DNA of 64,000 nucleotides from an uncultured Acidobacteriaceae bacterium (GCA_937879855.1 CALFMO010000062.1:75254-139253); one strand, 5' to 3'. Numbered from the stretch's first letter, positions 1-7,978 are shown. Translations and numbers: made by a program. The notes: a model not told the origin generated them from the letters alone.

Positions 1-2
1 TG

Positions 3-1214
3 GCCGACCCGGTCGTGGCCGGCGGTGGTTTCGCTGCGATCCGCGACTTTGCGTCCTATGCCAAGCACGCCCCCGATGCGGTGACGCCCGCCGCGCGCGT
101 CTACGGCGAAGGCATTTCGCAGAACGGGCGCTTTCTGCGCGACTTCCTCTATCAAGGCTTCAACGCCGACGAAGAAGGACGAATCGCCCTCGACGGCGTT
201 CTGGCGCACGTTGCGGGAGCGGGCCGCGGCAGTTTCAATTACCGCTTTGCACAACCGTCGCGCGACGCGCAGCCCACGTCTTCGGTTTTCTTTCCGACCG
301 ACATTTTCCCTTTTACTGATCAACCCGAGAAAGATCCCATCACCGGAGAGGCAGGTGGCCTGCTCGAGCGCGCGGTGGCGGAGAAAGTTGTGCCCAAGAT
401 TTTCTTCTCCAACAGTTCTTACGAATATTGGGGTCGTGCTGCCGCGCTGATTCACACCACCGCCGACGGCAAACAGGACGCGCCGATCTCCGACAACGTC
501 CGCATCTATCACTTCACCGGATTGCAGCACTTCTCCGGCCCTTTCCCGCCAGAGAAGGGAAAAGGCGACCTGCTCGGACAGGAGCCGCAATCGCCGCTGC
601 CGGTGAAATATTTCTGGCGCGCCATGATCGCCAACATGGACGCCTGGGTGCGCGGCAACACGCTTCCTCCAGCCAGCAACTATCCGAAGATTGCGGACGG
701 GACGCTGGTGCCGCTGCGCGAATACGCGCTGCCCGCGATCCCCGGCGTCAACCGGCCGCATGAGGCGAATGAGGCCTGGCATCTGGACTTCGGTCCGAAT
801 TGGCGGCAGGGAATACTCAGCATTCAGCCGCCGAAAGTGGGCGAACCGTTCCCCGTGCTCGTGCCGCAGGTCGATACCGATGCCAACGAGCGCGACGGTG
901 TTCGCTTGCCCGAGGTCACCGTTCCGCTGGCGACTTATACCAGTTGGAATCTTCGTGACCCGTCGATTGGCGCGCCCGATCAGCGCGTTTCCTTCGAAGC
1001 GTCCTACCTGCCATTTCCCAAGACTGCGGCTGAACGACAGAAGACTGGCGACCCGCGCAAGTCCATCGCAGAACGTTACGCGGATCGAGATGACTACATG
1101 GCCCGCTACAAAAATGCAGTCGACGAATTGGTGAAGCAGCGCTGGATTTTGCCAGAAGACCGGGACGCTCTGATTCATCGCGGCGAGCAGGAGTGGGCGG
1201 AAGCCACGAAATGA
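3..1214 (+). CDS. Alpha/beta hydrolase domain protein, 3' part of gene
   Basis: The frame is open from the left edge, so the start and N-terminus lie outside the window. GTG at 15 is only an internal valine. The visible 404 residues match the C-terminal part of the large acidobacterial alpha/beta-hydrolase-domain proteins (Abhydrolase_10 type). Supporting features are the opening DPVV-GGGFAAIRDF segment, a conserved FFSNSSYEYWGRAAALIHT block near residue 135, and the IPGVNRPHEANEAW segment. These are usually exported proteins of unknown substrate. The family call is from recollection of its conserved blocks; the nucleophile region is not in the window. No neighbour suggests a pathway. Confidence 0.7.
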   Translation, partial: ADPVVAGGGFAAIRDFASYAKHAPDAVTPAARVYGEGISQNGRFLRDFLYQGFNADEEGRIALDGVLAHVAGAGRGSFNYRFAQPSRDAQPTSSVFFPTDIFPFTDQPEKDPITGEAGGLLERAVAEKVVPKIFFSNSSYEYWGRAAALIHTTADGKQDAPISDNVRIYHFTGLQHFSGPFPPEKGKGDLLGQEPQSPLPVKYFWRAMIANMDAWVRGNTLPPASNYPKIADGTLVPLREYALPAIPGVNRPHEANEAWHLDFGPNWRQGILSIQPPKVGEPFPVLVPQVDTDANERDGVRLPEVTVPLATYTSWNLRDPSIGAPDQRVSFEASYLPFPKTAAERQKTGDPRKSIAERYADRDDYMARYKNAVDELVKQRWILPEDRDALIHRGEQEWAEATK

Positions 1215-1235
1215 GGTGAAAAAGGACCCCGGGTG

Positions 1236-1268
1236 CCCCATTTCTCGCGTCCTTTGCGAGAAGTGGGG
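1236..1268. repeat. Imperfect palindrome, possible terminator
   Basis: CCCCATTTCTCGC at 1236-1248 pairs with GCGAGAAGTGGGG at 1256-1268 with one mismatch and a 7-nt loop. It sits 21 bp after the hydrolase stop codon. There is no T-run, so it is either a dispersed intergenic palindrome or an imperfect terminator. Confidence 0.6.
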
Positions 1269-1410
1269 ACTTGGGCCGACGCCAAGAGACCCAATTCCCA
1301 AGGCCTCGGTGGAGCGGATCGATATGCAATATTTTTTCTCCTGATCGACTAAATTATTCATTCTTAATGGCTTGTGGGTTGGGGGTGCGGCGGGGTCTGG
1401 GCAAAATCTT

Positions 1411-1457
1411 GATCCGGAAGGAGTTGCGGCTAAAATATTCCGGAATAAAGACTTAGC
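1411..1457 (+). repeat. Two tandem ~28-nt AT-rich units
   Basis: Unit 1 begins CAAAATCTTGAT and ends GGAGTTGCGG. Unit 2 begins TAAAATATTC and ends AAAGACTTAGCG. The same kind of unit recurs around 25325-25399, pointing to a dispersed short intergenic repeat. Confidence 0.45.
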
Positions 1458-1721
1458 GTCGGGTTGCGATCCCCGCTTGCGATCGTCGGTGGAAAAATCG
1501 TTAACACAGCCGTCGCGCATATAAGGAGCTTGCTCGTTCTTAAGTCTTCAGTAAAGGTTGTTCGTCACAAGAACTGGAATTCTTGTTGTGGAGGCCTGTG
1601 GAAATAGTCGTTGGAGGGCCAAGGAGGCGTCCCGTCTCTACCTGTCGGGCTGATTTTATCCCGTGGTGACGGGCTTAACCTGTTGCATCGCCGTATAATT
1701 CGTCCGTCAGGGAGCGATTTA

Positions 1722-2831
1722 ATGGGCAGCAATCGATTGGAATTGGCGCTCGATACGCTCAAAGCCGCTCAATGGGAGCGATTCGAGCGCTTTGCATCGC
1801 AGTTTCTTATCAGCGAACTCCCTGAGTTGCGCACGGTGGCAGCTGCTTCGGGAGACGGCGGCCGTGACGCCGAGTTGTTCTCCCCCAAGGGCGATGACAC
1901 GCATGTGCTTCAATACTCGATTACCGAGGACTGGGCCGGCAAGATCAAGCAGACCGCGAAACGCATCAGTGAAACAATTCCAACAGCGCAGCTATTGACA
2001 TATGTAACCAACCGTTCAATCGGTGCTGATGCTGACGGGTTGAAAAAGGAACTCCGAAAAGCACACCGCCTGCATCTCGACGTGCGAGACCGAAGTTATT
2101 TCCTGGACAGAGTTTTTAAAGACGCGACCACCGAGGCAGCGGCTGAATCATTAGCAAAAGACATTGTCGATCCATACCTTTCCTCAAAGGGTATCCTAGC
2201 CGGGCGGCCAGCGGTCTTAGGAAGTGATGAAGCGAAGGCGGCGCATGTCTACCTTTCGCTTCAGCTGCGCGACGAGGCCCAAGAAAAAGGCCTGACGAAA
2301 CTCTCATTCGATGCTCTCATTCGGTCTGTGCTGATTGGAACAAAGCCTGAGAAACGAATGTCTCGTGTCGAGATTCGAGCTCGAATTCACCAATTGCTGC
2401 CGCACGACGCAGTTGAGCAAGTAGATCAACTGACCGACAGTGCCCTCGCCCGGCTGACGAAGCAGGCGATTCGACACTACCCAAAGGAGGATCAGTTCTG
2501 TCTCAGCTACGAAGAGGGCCAGCGCCTGGCCGAATATCTTGCCACGCAGGAGCTCCGCGAGGCCGAACTGCGCGCCGAAATCGAGGCAGTCGTCGGAAGC
2601 GTCGCACCACCGAGTGGGAGCAAGTCCGCCGCAAATATTCCGGAGGTTGGAGTGCGCGTGCGACGCATCTTAGAACGTTGTCTGTACGAACGCGCGGAGG
2701 CCTTTGCCAGCGCGGTTTTGGCGGAGAACACGTCCAGTTTTACCACCGATCACGTCCAAAGCGTTATCGTTGAAGACTCAAGAACAACCCTGCAAAAAAG
2801 GGTGATACGGAAGGGAATCCCCACTGGCTAG
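1722..2831 (+). CDS. Restriction-endonuclease-like domain protein (N-terminal half of a probable split gene)
   Basis: Start ATG 1722 is chosen because GGAG lies 7 nt upstream; the same frame is open further upstream but without a ribosome site. Residues 15-85 look like a PD-(D/E)XK nuclease fold of the Mrr-like sort: a WERFERFASQFL helix, then SGDGGRDAELFSP with the catalytic-type aspartate, then VLQYSITEDWAGKI. The usual Q/E-x-K motif reads Q-Y-S, so the active-site lysine is uncertain. The rest is mostly helical with a Lys/Arg/Glu-rich middle. The frame ends in TAG shortly after an A6G3 run, while the -1 frame is already open from 2774 and continues directly into the PIN-like ORF. I read the two as one ~732-residue nuclease, plausibly a defence protein. 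Confidence 0.6.
   Translation: MGSNRLELALDTLKAAQWERFERFASQFLISELPELRTVAAASGDGGRDAELFSPKGDDTHVLQYSITEDWAGKIKQTAKRISETIPTAQLLTYVTNRSIGADADGLKKELRKAHRLHLDVRDRSYFLDRVFKDATTEAAAESLAKDIVDPYLSSKGILAGRPAVLGSDEAKAAHVYLSLQLRDEAQEKGLTKLSFDALIRSVLIGTKPEKRMSRVEIRARIHQLLPHDAVEQVDQLTDSALARLTKQAIRHYPKEDQFCLSYEEGQRLAEYLATQELREAELRAEIEAVVGSVAPPSGSKSAANIPEVGVRVRRILERCLYERAEAFASAVLAENTSSFTTDHVQSVIVEDSRTTLQKRVIRKGIPTG
2793..2802 (+). other. A6G3 homopolymer, probable frameshift point
   Basis: The zero frame reads CAA AAA AGG GTG. A -1 slip of the AAA codon, or one more A in the run, gives AAA AAG GGT GAT and joins the upstream ORF to the PIN-like ORF without losing residues. The two frames overlap from 2774 to 2828 and this is the only long homopolymer in that overlap. 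Confidence 0.55.
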
Positions 2832-2848
2832 GAGCCGTCGTCCGCGAG

Positions 2849-3919
2849 ATGCTGGCCACTCTCCGTGAGCCGATCCAGCACCACCTCCGTGATCTAGCGG
2901 ATGCTTATACCCTATTGGTGTTTCTAAGGCAGACTCCGGACGTCCAGGGAGCAGTCAAGAAGATTTTCTCGCACGGCCAAATATGGTTGGATACATCAAT
3001 AATTCTTCCGGTGCTCGCAGAGGAACTGCTAGACGACGGCAAAGGACGCTTCCAGCAGATGATTCGGATTGCTAGCGAGGCCGGGATCGAATTCTTCGTC
3101 ACGGGAGGAGTTGTGGAGGAAGTCGATCGCCACATCAATCTCTGTCTTTTGTGCACCCGACAGCTTTCTACGTGGGACGGGCCGCTGCCTTTCCTTTTAG
3201 AAGCGTTCTTACAAACCGGCCGGGCGCTCAGCGAGTTTGAGGCTTGGACCGAGGTGTTCAGAGGGAACAATCGTCCGCTTGACGACATTTTTGAGTTTTT
3301 GCAGGAGCGATTCGGAATCCGACGGCACGACTTGGAAGAATCGGCCGCGAAGGCGCCCGAAGAGTTTCGGCTAGCCGTTCAGGAATCTTGGTATCGTATA
3401 CACAGCACCCGTCGTGAAAGGTCTGGGAAATCTGTCGATCTAATCGCCGTCAATCGCTTGGGCAAGCATGATAGTGAGAACTACGTGGGAGTCACGCAGA
3501 GGCGTAGTCAAGAAACCGCCACGGCTTTAGGCTACCGTTCCTGGTGGCTCACTTTGGACCGTCGCGCTCTATCAATTCCGAAGCTCCTCAAGGAGGAGTT
3601 TGGCATCGACGCGCCGCCTGCCCCAGTGATGAGTCTCGATTTTCTGGGCCAGTACCTGACCCTCGGACCGATACGCGCACGTATCCCAAAGGCCTCAGCC
3701 CGCAAATTGGCCGTCACATTGGAGCCGCGGCTCGTTAGCTTCCTAACGCGCGACCTCATCAAGGAGGCTTCTGAAATACGCCGTGAGATGAAAGCACTCC
3801 CCGAAGGCGTCATACGCAGAAGGGTTCGTGACCACCTCGACGAAGCACGTCGCAAAATGGGACCTATGGCGATGAGGGGCGCTGCTGCCGTCTTGGACGA
3901 GATCACTGCGCCGATCTGA
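2849..3919 (+). CDS. PIN-like nuclease domain protein (C-terminal half of a probable split gene)
   Basis: ATG 2849 is the first ATG but has no good ribosome site; the frame is open from 2774 and the upstream residues NPHWLGAVVRE read like ordinary protein. The PIN-like core has IWLDTSIILPVLAEE (first acidic strand, about residue 49), VTGGVVEEVDRH (second acidic group, about 90), DLIAVNRLGKHDSENY (about 198) and WWLTLDRRA (about 233). This is the D...E...D...D layout of PIN RNases. About 100 helical residues follow. It is probably the C-terminal domain of the same polypeptide as the endonuclease-like ORF upstream. A defence role fits nuclease plus RNase, but the flanking genes give no further support. 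Confidence 0.6.
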   Translation: MLATLREPIQHHLRDLADAYTLLVFLRQTPDVQGAVKKIFSHGQIWLDTSIILPVLAEELLDDGKGRFQQMIRIASEAGIEFFVTGGVVEEVDRHINLCLLCTRQLSTWDGPLPFLLEAFLQTGRALSEFEAWTEVFRGNNRPLDDIFEFLQERFGIRRHDLEESAAKAPEEFRLAVQESWYRIHSTRRERSGKSVDLIAVNRLGKHDSENYVGVTQRRSQETATALGYRSWWLTLDRRALSIPKLLKEEFGIDAPPAPVMSLDFLGQYLTLGPIRARIPKASARKLAVTLEPRLVSFLTRDLIKEASEIRREMKALPEGVIRRRVRDHLDEARRKMGPMAMRGAAAVLDEITAPI

Positions 3920-4053
3920 CTTTGGGGAGTAACTTCGACAGGCGAGATGCACCCCAATTCCCACACCCAATATAGGAATCTGTCGACGAGTCGGTAAAGT
4001 TTTGCGAAAAACGTCGCCGAGATCCCACCAGGGGTTAATGAGTGAATTTGTCC

Positions 4054-4082
4054 TTGACGTCGCCGCCCGCTTTTTGTAGCAT
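4054..4082 (+). promoter_or_regulatory. Sigma70-type promoter for the riboswitch leader
   Basis: TTGACG (4054-4059), a 17-bp spacer and TAGCAT (4077-4082). Transcription would begin near 4089, about 40 nt before the SAM-I aptamer. Confidence 0.6.
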
Positions 4083-4126
4083 CATCAGAACAAGTCCGTT
4101 CTTCAACTTGGTTGCGGAGCGGACCT

Positions 4127-4244
4127 GAATTTCATGCAGAGTGGCTGAGGGACGAGCCCTGTGACGCCACGGCAACCGATCCGGGATCATATATCCCGGG
4201 TGCTTGGTGCCAACTCTCTCCTGGAAACAGGGAACATGGGATTC
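4127..4244 (+). promoter_or_regulatory. SAM-I (S-box) riboswitch aptamer
   Basis: P1 is formed by GAATTTCATG (4127-4136) and CATGGGATTC (4235-4244), a 10-bp helix with two G-U pairs. The conserved core follows: AGAG, GAGGGA, GCCC, TGA, then GGCAACC at 4171-4177 and GGTGC at 4199-4203. P2 is GTGGC/GCCAC, P3 is CCGGGAT/ATCCCGG (4181-4199), and P4 is around CCTG-GAAA-CAGG (4221-4231). This is a full match to the S-box layout. It binds S-adenosylmethionine and usually switches off methionine, cysteine or SAM synthesis genes. Confidence 0.88.
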
Positions 4245-4273
4245 GGCATGCGCGCTGTATTGGCATTCCGATA

Positions 4274-4313
4274 GCCTCTTTTCCTTTTCCTGGAAAAAGA
4301 GGCCTTTGCTTTT
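4274..4313 (+). terminator. Rho-independent terminator, riboswitch expression platform
   Basis: GCCTCTTTTCC (4274-4284) pairs with GGAAAAAGAGGC (4292-4303) around a 7-nt loop and is followed by a T-rich tail. Its position between the SAM-I aptamer and the first codon makes it the likely SAM-dependent off switch. Confidence 0.75.
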
Positions 4314-4383
4314 TAGGCCGCTTTTTCAGGCTCGTCCTCAGCTATTCGCTGCAGTTTTTTGAAAAACGAAAGCGAGTAGCCAT

Positions 4384-5679
4384 ATGTCTCACTACGAACT
4401 GCGGTGCCGGGAATGCGGACGGACATGGGGAAACCAGCCCCGATCGATCTGCGACGACTGTTTCTCTCCTCTGGAAATTGCCTACGACTATGACGCCCTG
4501 CGCGGGTCTATTAGCCGCGAGAGCATTTCCCAGAGGCCGCCGAACATGTGGCGCTACTCCGAGCTTTTGCCCCTCCCCCAGGGCTATGAACCGCGGCTGC
4601 CGGTCGGGTTCACTCCGCTGTTTCAGGCTCCACGTCTTGCTGAGCAGTTAAGTGGAACGACCGCCGCCGCGAAAAATCTCTACATTAAGAACGACGCAGT
4701 CTGCCTGCCGACGTTGAGCTTCAAAGACCGCGTCGTGGCAGTCGCTCTGTCGCAGGCGAAGGCGTTCGGGTTCGACACCGTATCATGCTCTTCCACCGGA
4801 AATCTGGCCAATGCCGTCGCCGCCCACGCCGCCCGCGAAGGACTCAAGGCCTGGATCTTTATTCCTTCCGACCTGGAGCCCGCCAAAATTCTGGGCACCA
4901 ACGTCTTCGGCGCGAAAGTGGTGCGCATCGCCGGCAACTACGATCAGGTCAACCGCCTCTGTTCGCAGATTGCCGACGAGCATCGCTGGGGCTTCGTCAA
5001 CGTAAACTTGCGGCCCTACTATGCTGAGGGATCGAAGACCGTGGGATTCGAAATCGCCGAGCAGTTGGGCTGGCGCTTGCCCGATAACGTGGTTTGTCCC
5101 ATGGCGGGGGGCTCGCTGATCGTGAAGATCAAGAAAGCGTTCGATGAACTGGTCAAACTGGGACTAGTCGAGGGCAAAGAAGTGAAATTCTTCGGAGCGC
5201 AAGCCACCGGCTGCTCTCCGATTTCAACCGCCGTCAAGACCGGCAGCTCTGAGATCGAACCGCAGAAGCCGTCGACCATCGCCCGCTCGCTCGCCATCGG
5301 CAACCCCGCGGACGGACACTATGCAATCAAAGTGATCAAGGGCAGCGGCGGATGGAGCGAAGATGTCAGCGATCCGCAAGTGATCGATTCGATCAAACTA
5401 CTGGCGGAAACCGAAGGCGTCTTCACCGAAACCGCCGGGGGCGTAACCGTTGGGACGGCCGGCAAACTGTATCGCCAGGACCGCATCCTGCCGGAAGAAA
5501 CCACTGTGTTGTGTATCACGGGCAACGGCCTGAAGACGACCGATGTGCTGGCCGGCGTCTACCAGACCGAACGCCCGATCGCTCCGAAGTTGACGGAGTT
5601 CGAACAGTATCTGCAGCAGACGCTGAGTCCTTCCGAGGTGCCCGGCCTGATCGCCGAGGCAGAAACGGTGGAGGCGTAG
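4384..5679 (+). CDS. Threonine-synthase-like PLP enzyme under SAM control
   Basis: A 431-residue fold-type II PLP enzyme of the threonine synthase family. Residues 5-30 hold a C4 zinc ribbon (CRECG ... ICDDC). The PLP lysine is in LSFKDRVVAVALS near residue 115, SSTGNLANAVAAHA binds phosphate, and MAGGSLIVKIKKAF and ETAGGVTVGTAGKL follow. Threonine synthase converts O-phosphohomoserine to threonine, but a SAM-I riboswitch precedes this gene and a MoaD/ThiS-like carrier follows 2 bp after the stop. That context fits sulfur transfer, making homocysteine or cysteine from a phosphorylated acceptor and a protein thiocarboxylate, by analogy with CysM/CysO. The family call is firm; the sulfur role is inference. 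The ATG has only a weak ribosome site. Confidence 0.82.
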   Translation: MSHYELRCRECGRTWGNQPRSICDDCFSPLEIAYDYDALRGSISRESISQRPPNMWRYSELLPLPQGYEPRLPVGFTPLFQAPRLAEQLSGTTAAAKNLYIKNDAVCLPTLSFKDRVVAVALSQAKAFGFDTVSCSSTGNLANAVAAHAAREGLKAWIFIPSDLEPAKILGTNVFGAKVVRIAGNYDQVNRLCSQIADEHRWGFVNVNLRPYYAEGSKTVGFEIAEQLGWRLPDNVVCPMAGGSLIVKIKKAFDELVKLGLVEGKEVKFFGAQATGCSPISTAVKTGSSEIEPQKPSTIARSLAIGNPADGHYAIKVIKGSGGWSEDVSDPQVIDSIKLLAETEGVFTETAGGVTVGTAGKLYRQDRILPEETTVLCITGNGLKTTDVLAGVYQTERPIAPKLTEFEQYLQQTLSPSEVPGLIAEAETVEA

Positions 5680-5681
5680 AC

Positions 5682-5963
5682 ATGGCGATCACCGTACAAA
5701 TTCCGACCGCGCTTCGCCGCCACACTTCAGGCGTAGGTTCGATCACCTGCGCCGCATCGAATCTTGGAGAATTGTTCTCGGTGCTCGACGAGAAATTTCC
5801 CGAACTGAAGCCGCACCTGCGCGATGACAAGGGACAAGTGCGACGCTTTCTCAACATCTACGTGAATGAGGAAGACATTCGCTTCCTCGGCGGACAGATG
5901 TATGCCTTCCAGGAAGGCGATGAAGTCTTGCTCGTGCCATCGATCGCGGGCGGCTCGATGTAG
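5682..5963 (+). CDS. MoaD/ThiS-like ubiquitin-fold sulfur carrier protein
   Basis: A 93-residue beta-grasp protein opening MAITVQIPTALRRHT, with FLNIYVNEEDIRFL in the middle and GDEVLLVPSIAGGSM at the end. Carriers of this family are thiocarboxylated on a C-terminal Gly-Gly. Here Gly-Gly is followed by Ser-Met, so the tail would need trimming by a JAMM-type peptidase, as in processed carriers of the CysO/HcyS sort; none is encoded in the window. GGAGG about 8 nt upstream of ATG 5682 supports the start. It is co-transcribed with the PLP enzyme under the SAM-I riboswitch and is the likely sulfur donor to it. Confidence 0.8.
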   Translation: MAITVQIPTALRRHTSGVGSITCAASNLGELFSVLDEKFPELKPHLRDDKGQVRRFLNIYVNEEDIRFLGGQMYAFQEGDEVLLVPSIAGGSM

Positions 5964-6132
5964 AACCGGATCCAGAGCAACAGAACATCAATCATTTCCA
6001 GGCTGCCAACTCGGTGGCCTTTTTATTTGCGTTTGTTCCGACGCCACAACTCTCATCGATCAATTTTTCGCAAAGTTCAAAAACATCGCAACAGTGAACG
6101 CCTCAACAGCCAAGCGGCTCGGAAGAAAGTGT

Positions 6133-6161
6133 TTGTGCATAGCCGACTTCGAGGATATAAT
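6133..6161 (+). promoter_or_regulatory. Sigma70 promoter of the TetR-exporter operon
   Basis: TTGTGC (6133-6138), 17-bp spacer and a perfect TATAAT (6156-6161). The start point would fall near 6168, inside the adjoining dyad and about 13 nt from the regulator ATG, so the mRNA would be nearly leaderless. Confidence 0.7.
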
Positions 6162-6181
6162 CTAACTAACTGGTTAATTAA
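6162..6181. promoter_or_regulatory. Probable TetR operator
   Basis: The 20-bp near-palindrome CTAACTAACTGGTTAATTAA has 7 of 10 half-site positions symmetric and abuts the TATAAT box. Binding here would block the promoter, so the regulator probably represses itself and the exporter genes. Confidence 0.6.
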
Positions 6182-6894
6182 TGGCAAAGCTCTTCAACCA
6201 CCGTGCCGCTCTTACCCGCCGCATGGGCTCCCGCGGCCAACCCGTCGAGAGCCGTGCCGCCATTCTGCACGCTGCGGCGAAGGAATTCGCCGAACACGGG
6301 ATTGCCGGCGCCCGCACCGACGCCATCGCTCGCGAAGCAGGAGTTAATAAAGCGCTCCTGTATTACTACTTTCAGGACAAGGAAACTCTTTATGGCGCCG
6401 TGCTCGATGATGCGTTTTCAGGGCTGAAGAATACGGTTTTCCATGCGCTTGACGGCAACTTGCCGCCGCGGGAAAAGATGCTGGCCTATGCGGGTGCCTA
6501 TTTCGATTTCATTGCTTCGAACCAGATCTACCCGCGGCTAATGCAGCGCGAGATGATGCGGGCCCGCGAGGGCCAGTCGCCGCACATCGACAAAGTGATC
6601 AAGAGCTACATTCAGCCGATTTTCCATCGCGTAGGCGATCTCATGCGCAAGGGAATTGCTGACGGCGAATTCCGTGCCGTGAATCCAGCCCACTTTGTGC
6701 CGTCCATGGTCGCCATGATCGTTTTTTATTTCAGCAGCGCCCCCATGATGCAGAAGATTGTGGGATTTAACCCGCTGACGGCGGAGCGGATCGCCGAGCG
6801 GCGGGCCGCGGTGCTGGATTTCATCTCCGCCGCGTTGTTCCGCCCGGAACGGAATGCTATGTCACGCAAGGAGCACGCTCATGAGCGCGCGTAA
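6181..6894 (+). CDS. TetR/AcrR-family transcriptional repressor
   Basis: A 237-residue regulator. The N-terminal helix-turn-helix is ILHAAAKEFAEHGIAGARTD followed by AIAREAGVNKALLYYYFQDKE (residues 28-67), the standard TetR DNA-binding domain. The C-terminal ligand domain carries PRLMQREMMRAREG, typical of the AcrR/CerR branch that controls exporters. ATG 6181 is adopted; an internal ATG at 6223 is possible and neither has a clear ribosome site, which suits a near-leaderless transcript. The end overlaps the next gene by 14 bp, so regulator and exporter form one operon. Confidence 0.88.
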   Translation: MAKLFNHRAALTRRMGSRGQPVESRAAILHAAAKEFAEHGIAGARTDAIAREAGVNKALLYYYFQDKETLYGAVLDDAFSGLKNTVFHALDGNLPPREKMLAYAGAYFDFIASNQIYPRLMQREMMRAREGQSPHIDKVIKSYIQPIFHRVGDLMRKGIADGEFRAVNPAHFVPSMVAMIVFYFSSAPMMQKIVGFNPLTAERIAERRAAVLDFISAALFRPERNAMSRKEHAHERA

Positions 6895-7978
6895 CCGTTT
6901 TTTTATCCTTCTCGGAATCATCTTCGTGATTGCTGCGACCTACTATTTTCTCTCCACCGATCACTCACGCGACCTGGTGCTGATCGGGACCGTCGATGCC
7001 AACCAGGTCATCGTGAGCGCGCAAGTAGGAGGCCGCATTCAAAAGTTGCTGGTCGATGAAGGCACGCCGGTGAAGGCAGGAGATTTGATCGCTGTCCTCG
7101 ACCCATCGGAATTGCAGGCGCAAGAGGCGGCGGCGACCGCGACGATCGACAGTCTGCAGCATAAAGTCGCTGAAATGCGGGATACGGAACAATCGACTTC
7201 GGGTTCCACTACCAGCGACGTAGCGAATGCGCAAGCGAAGCTGGCCACCGCCAAGGCGCAGTTGATGCAGGCAAAAGCCGCGCTTGATCGCACCGAAAGC
7301 GACAGTCGTCGCGCCATCGAATTGGCGAAGGCGGGAATTGCCTCGGACCAGGAGCGCGTACAGGCCGAGACCAATTTGCAGGCTGCGCAGGCGACGGTGC
7401 AGGCGCAACAGGAACTGGTTCGGGCTGCGCAAGCCGACCTGAACGCCGCGGAGGCACGCACTCATCAGGCGAATGCCGCGAAGAGCACCGTGGCCTCTAC
7501 GCAGGCGGACCTGAAGAATGCAATGGCAATGAAGAATCAGGCCGCAGTGCGGTTGGGTTATACCAACGTCTACGCGCCGGTGAGCGGGACGGTTTCGGTG
7601 CGGGCGGCGCGGCAGGGAGAAGTGGTGAATATTGGCGCTCCGATCGTCACCATCGTCGATCTGAACGATACCTGGGCGCGAGTCGCGATTCCGGAAACGT
7701 ATGCCGATCACATTGGCTATGGTGATGTGCTGCGCGTACGCCTGCCCGGCGGAACAGTTTTGAGCGGCAAAGTGTTCTTTAAGGGCGTGGAAGGAGACTT
7801 CGCCACCCAACGCGATGTAAGCCGCCGCAAGCGCGATATCAAAACTATCGTGTTGAAGGTGCGCATGGATAATCCCAAGGGCGCGTTTGTGCCGGGCATG
7901 ACCGCCGAAGTGCTGGTCTCACCGGAGCAACTCAAGGGCGGCAGTACGCAGAACGCTGCGAAGGCGGAACAACGATGA
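6881..7978 (+). CDS. HlyD-family membrane fusion protein of an ABC exporter
   Basis: Start ATG 6881 is chosen over an upstream in-frame ATG (6854) because AAGGAG lies 7 nt before it. The 365-residue product has one N-terminal membrane anchor (FFILLGIIFVIAATYYF), a biotinyl-lipoyl half (QVGGRIQKLLVDEGTPVKAGD), a long Ala/Gln-rich coiled coil and the second lipoyl half (VYAPVSGTVSVRAARQGEVV), then a beta barrel. It bridges the inner-membrane ABC transporter to an outer-membrane channel, as in YbhG-type systems. The stop overlaps the ATPase gene start (ATGA). Confidence 0.88.
   Translation: MSARNRFFILLGIIFVIAATYYFLSTDHSRDLVLIGTVDANQVIVSAQVGGRIQKLLVDEGTPVKAGDLIAVLDPSELQAQEAAATATIDSLQHKVAEMRDTEQSTSGSTTSDVANAQAKLATAKAQLMQAKAALDRTESDSRRAIELAKAGIASDQERVQAETNLQAAQATVQAQQELVRAAQADLNAAEARTHQANAAKSTVASTQADLKNAMAMKNQAAVRLGYTNVYAPVSGTVSVRAARQGEVVNIGAPIVTIVDLNDTWARVAIPETYADHIGYGDVLRVRLPGGTVLSGKVFFKGVEGDFATQRDVSRRKRDIKTIVLKVRMDNPKGAFVPGMTAEVLVSPEQLKGGSTQNAAKAEQR

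Larger units (their letters stand above)
1215..1721. other. Intergenic region with repeats, no gene
   Basis: No convincing coding sequence. It holds a 13-bp stem hairpin just after the hydrolase stop and two tandem AT-rich units (both listed separately). A purine-rich GGAG at about 1711-1714 serves as ribosome binding site for the next gene. Confidence 0.6.

Noticed and set aside
4112..4651. 179-residue frame over the riboswitch
   Set aside because: It crosses the SAM-I aptamer and terminator and then overlaps the PLP-enzyme gene in another frame.
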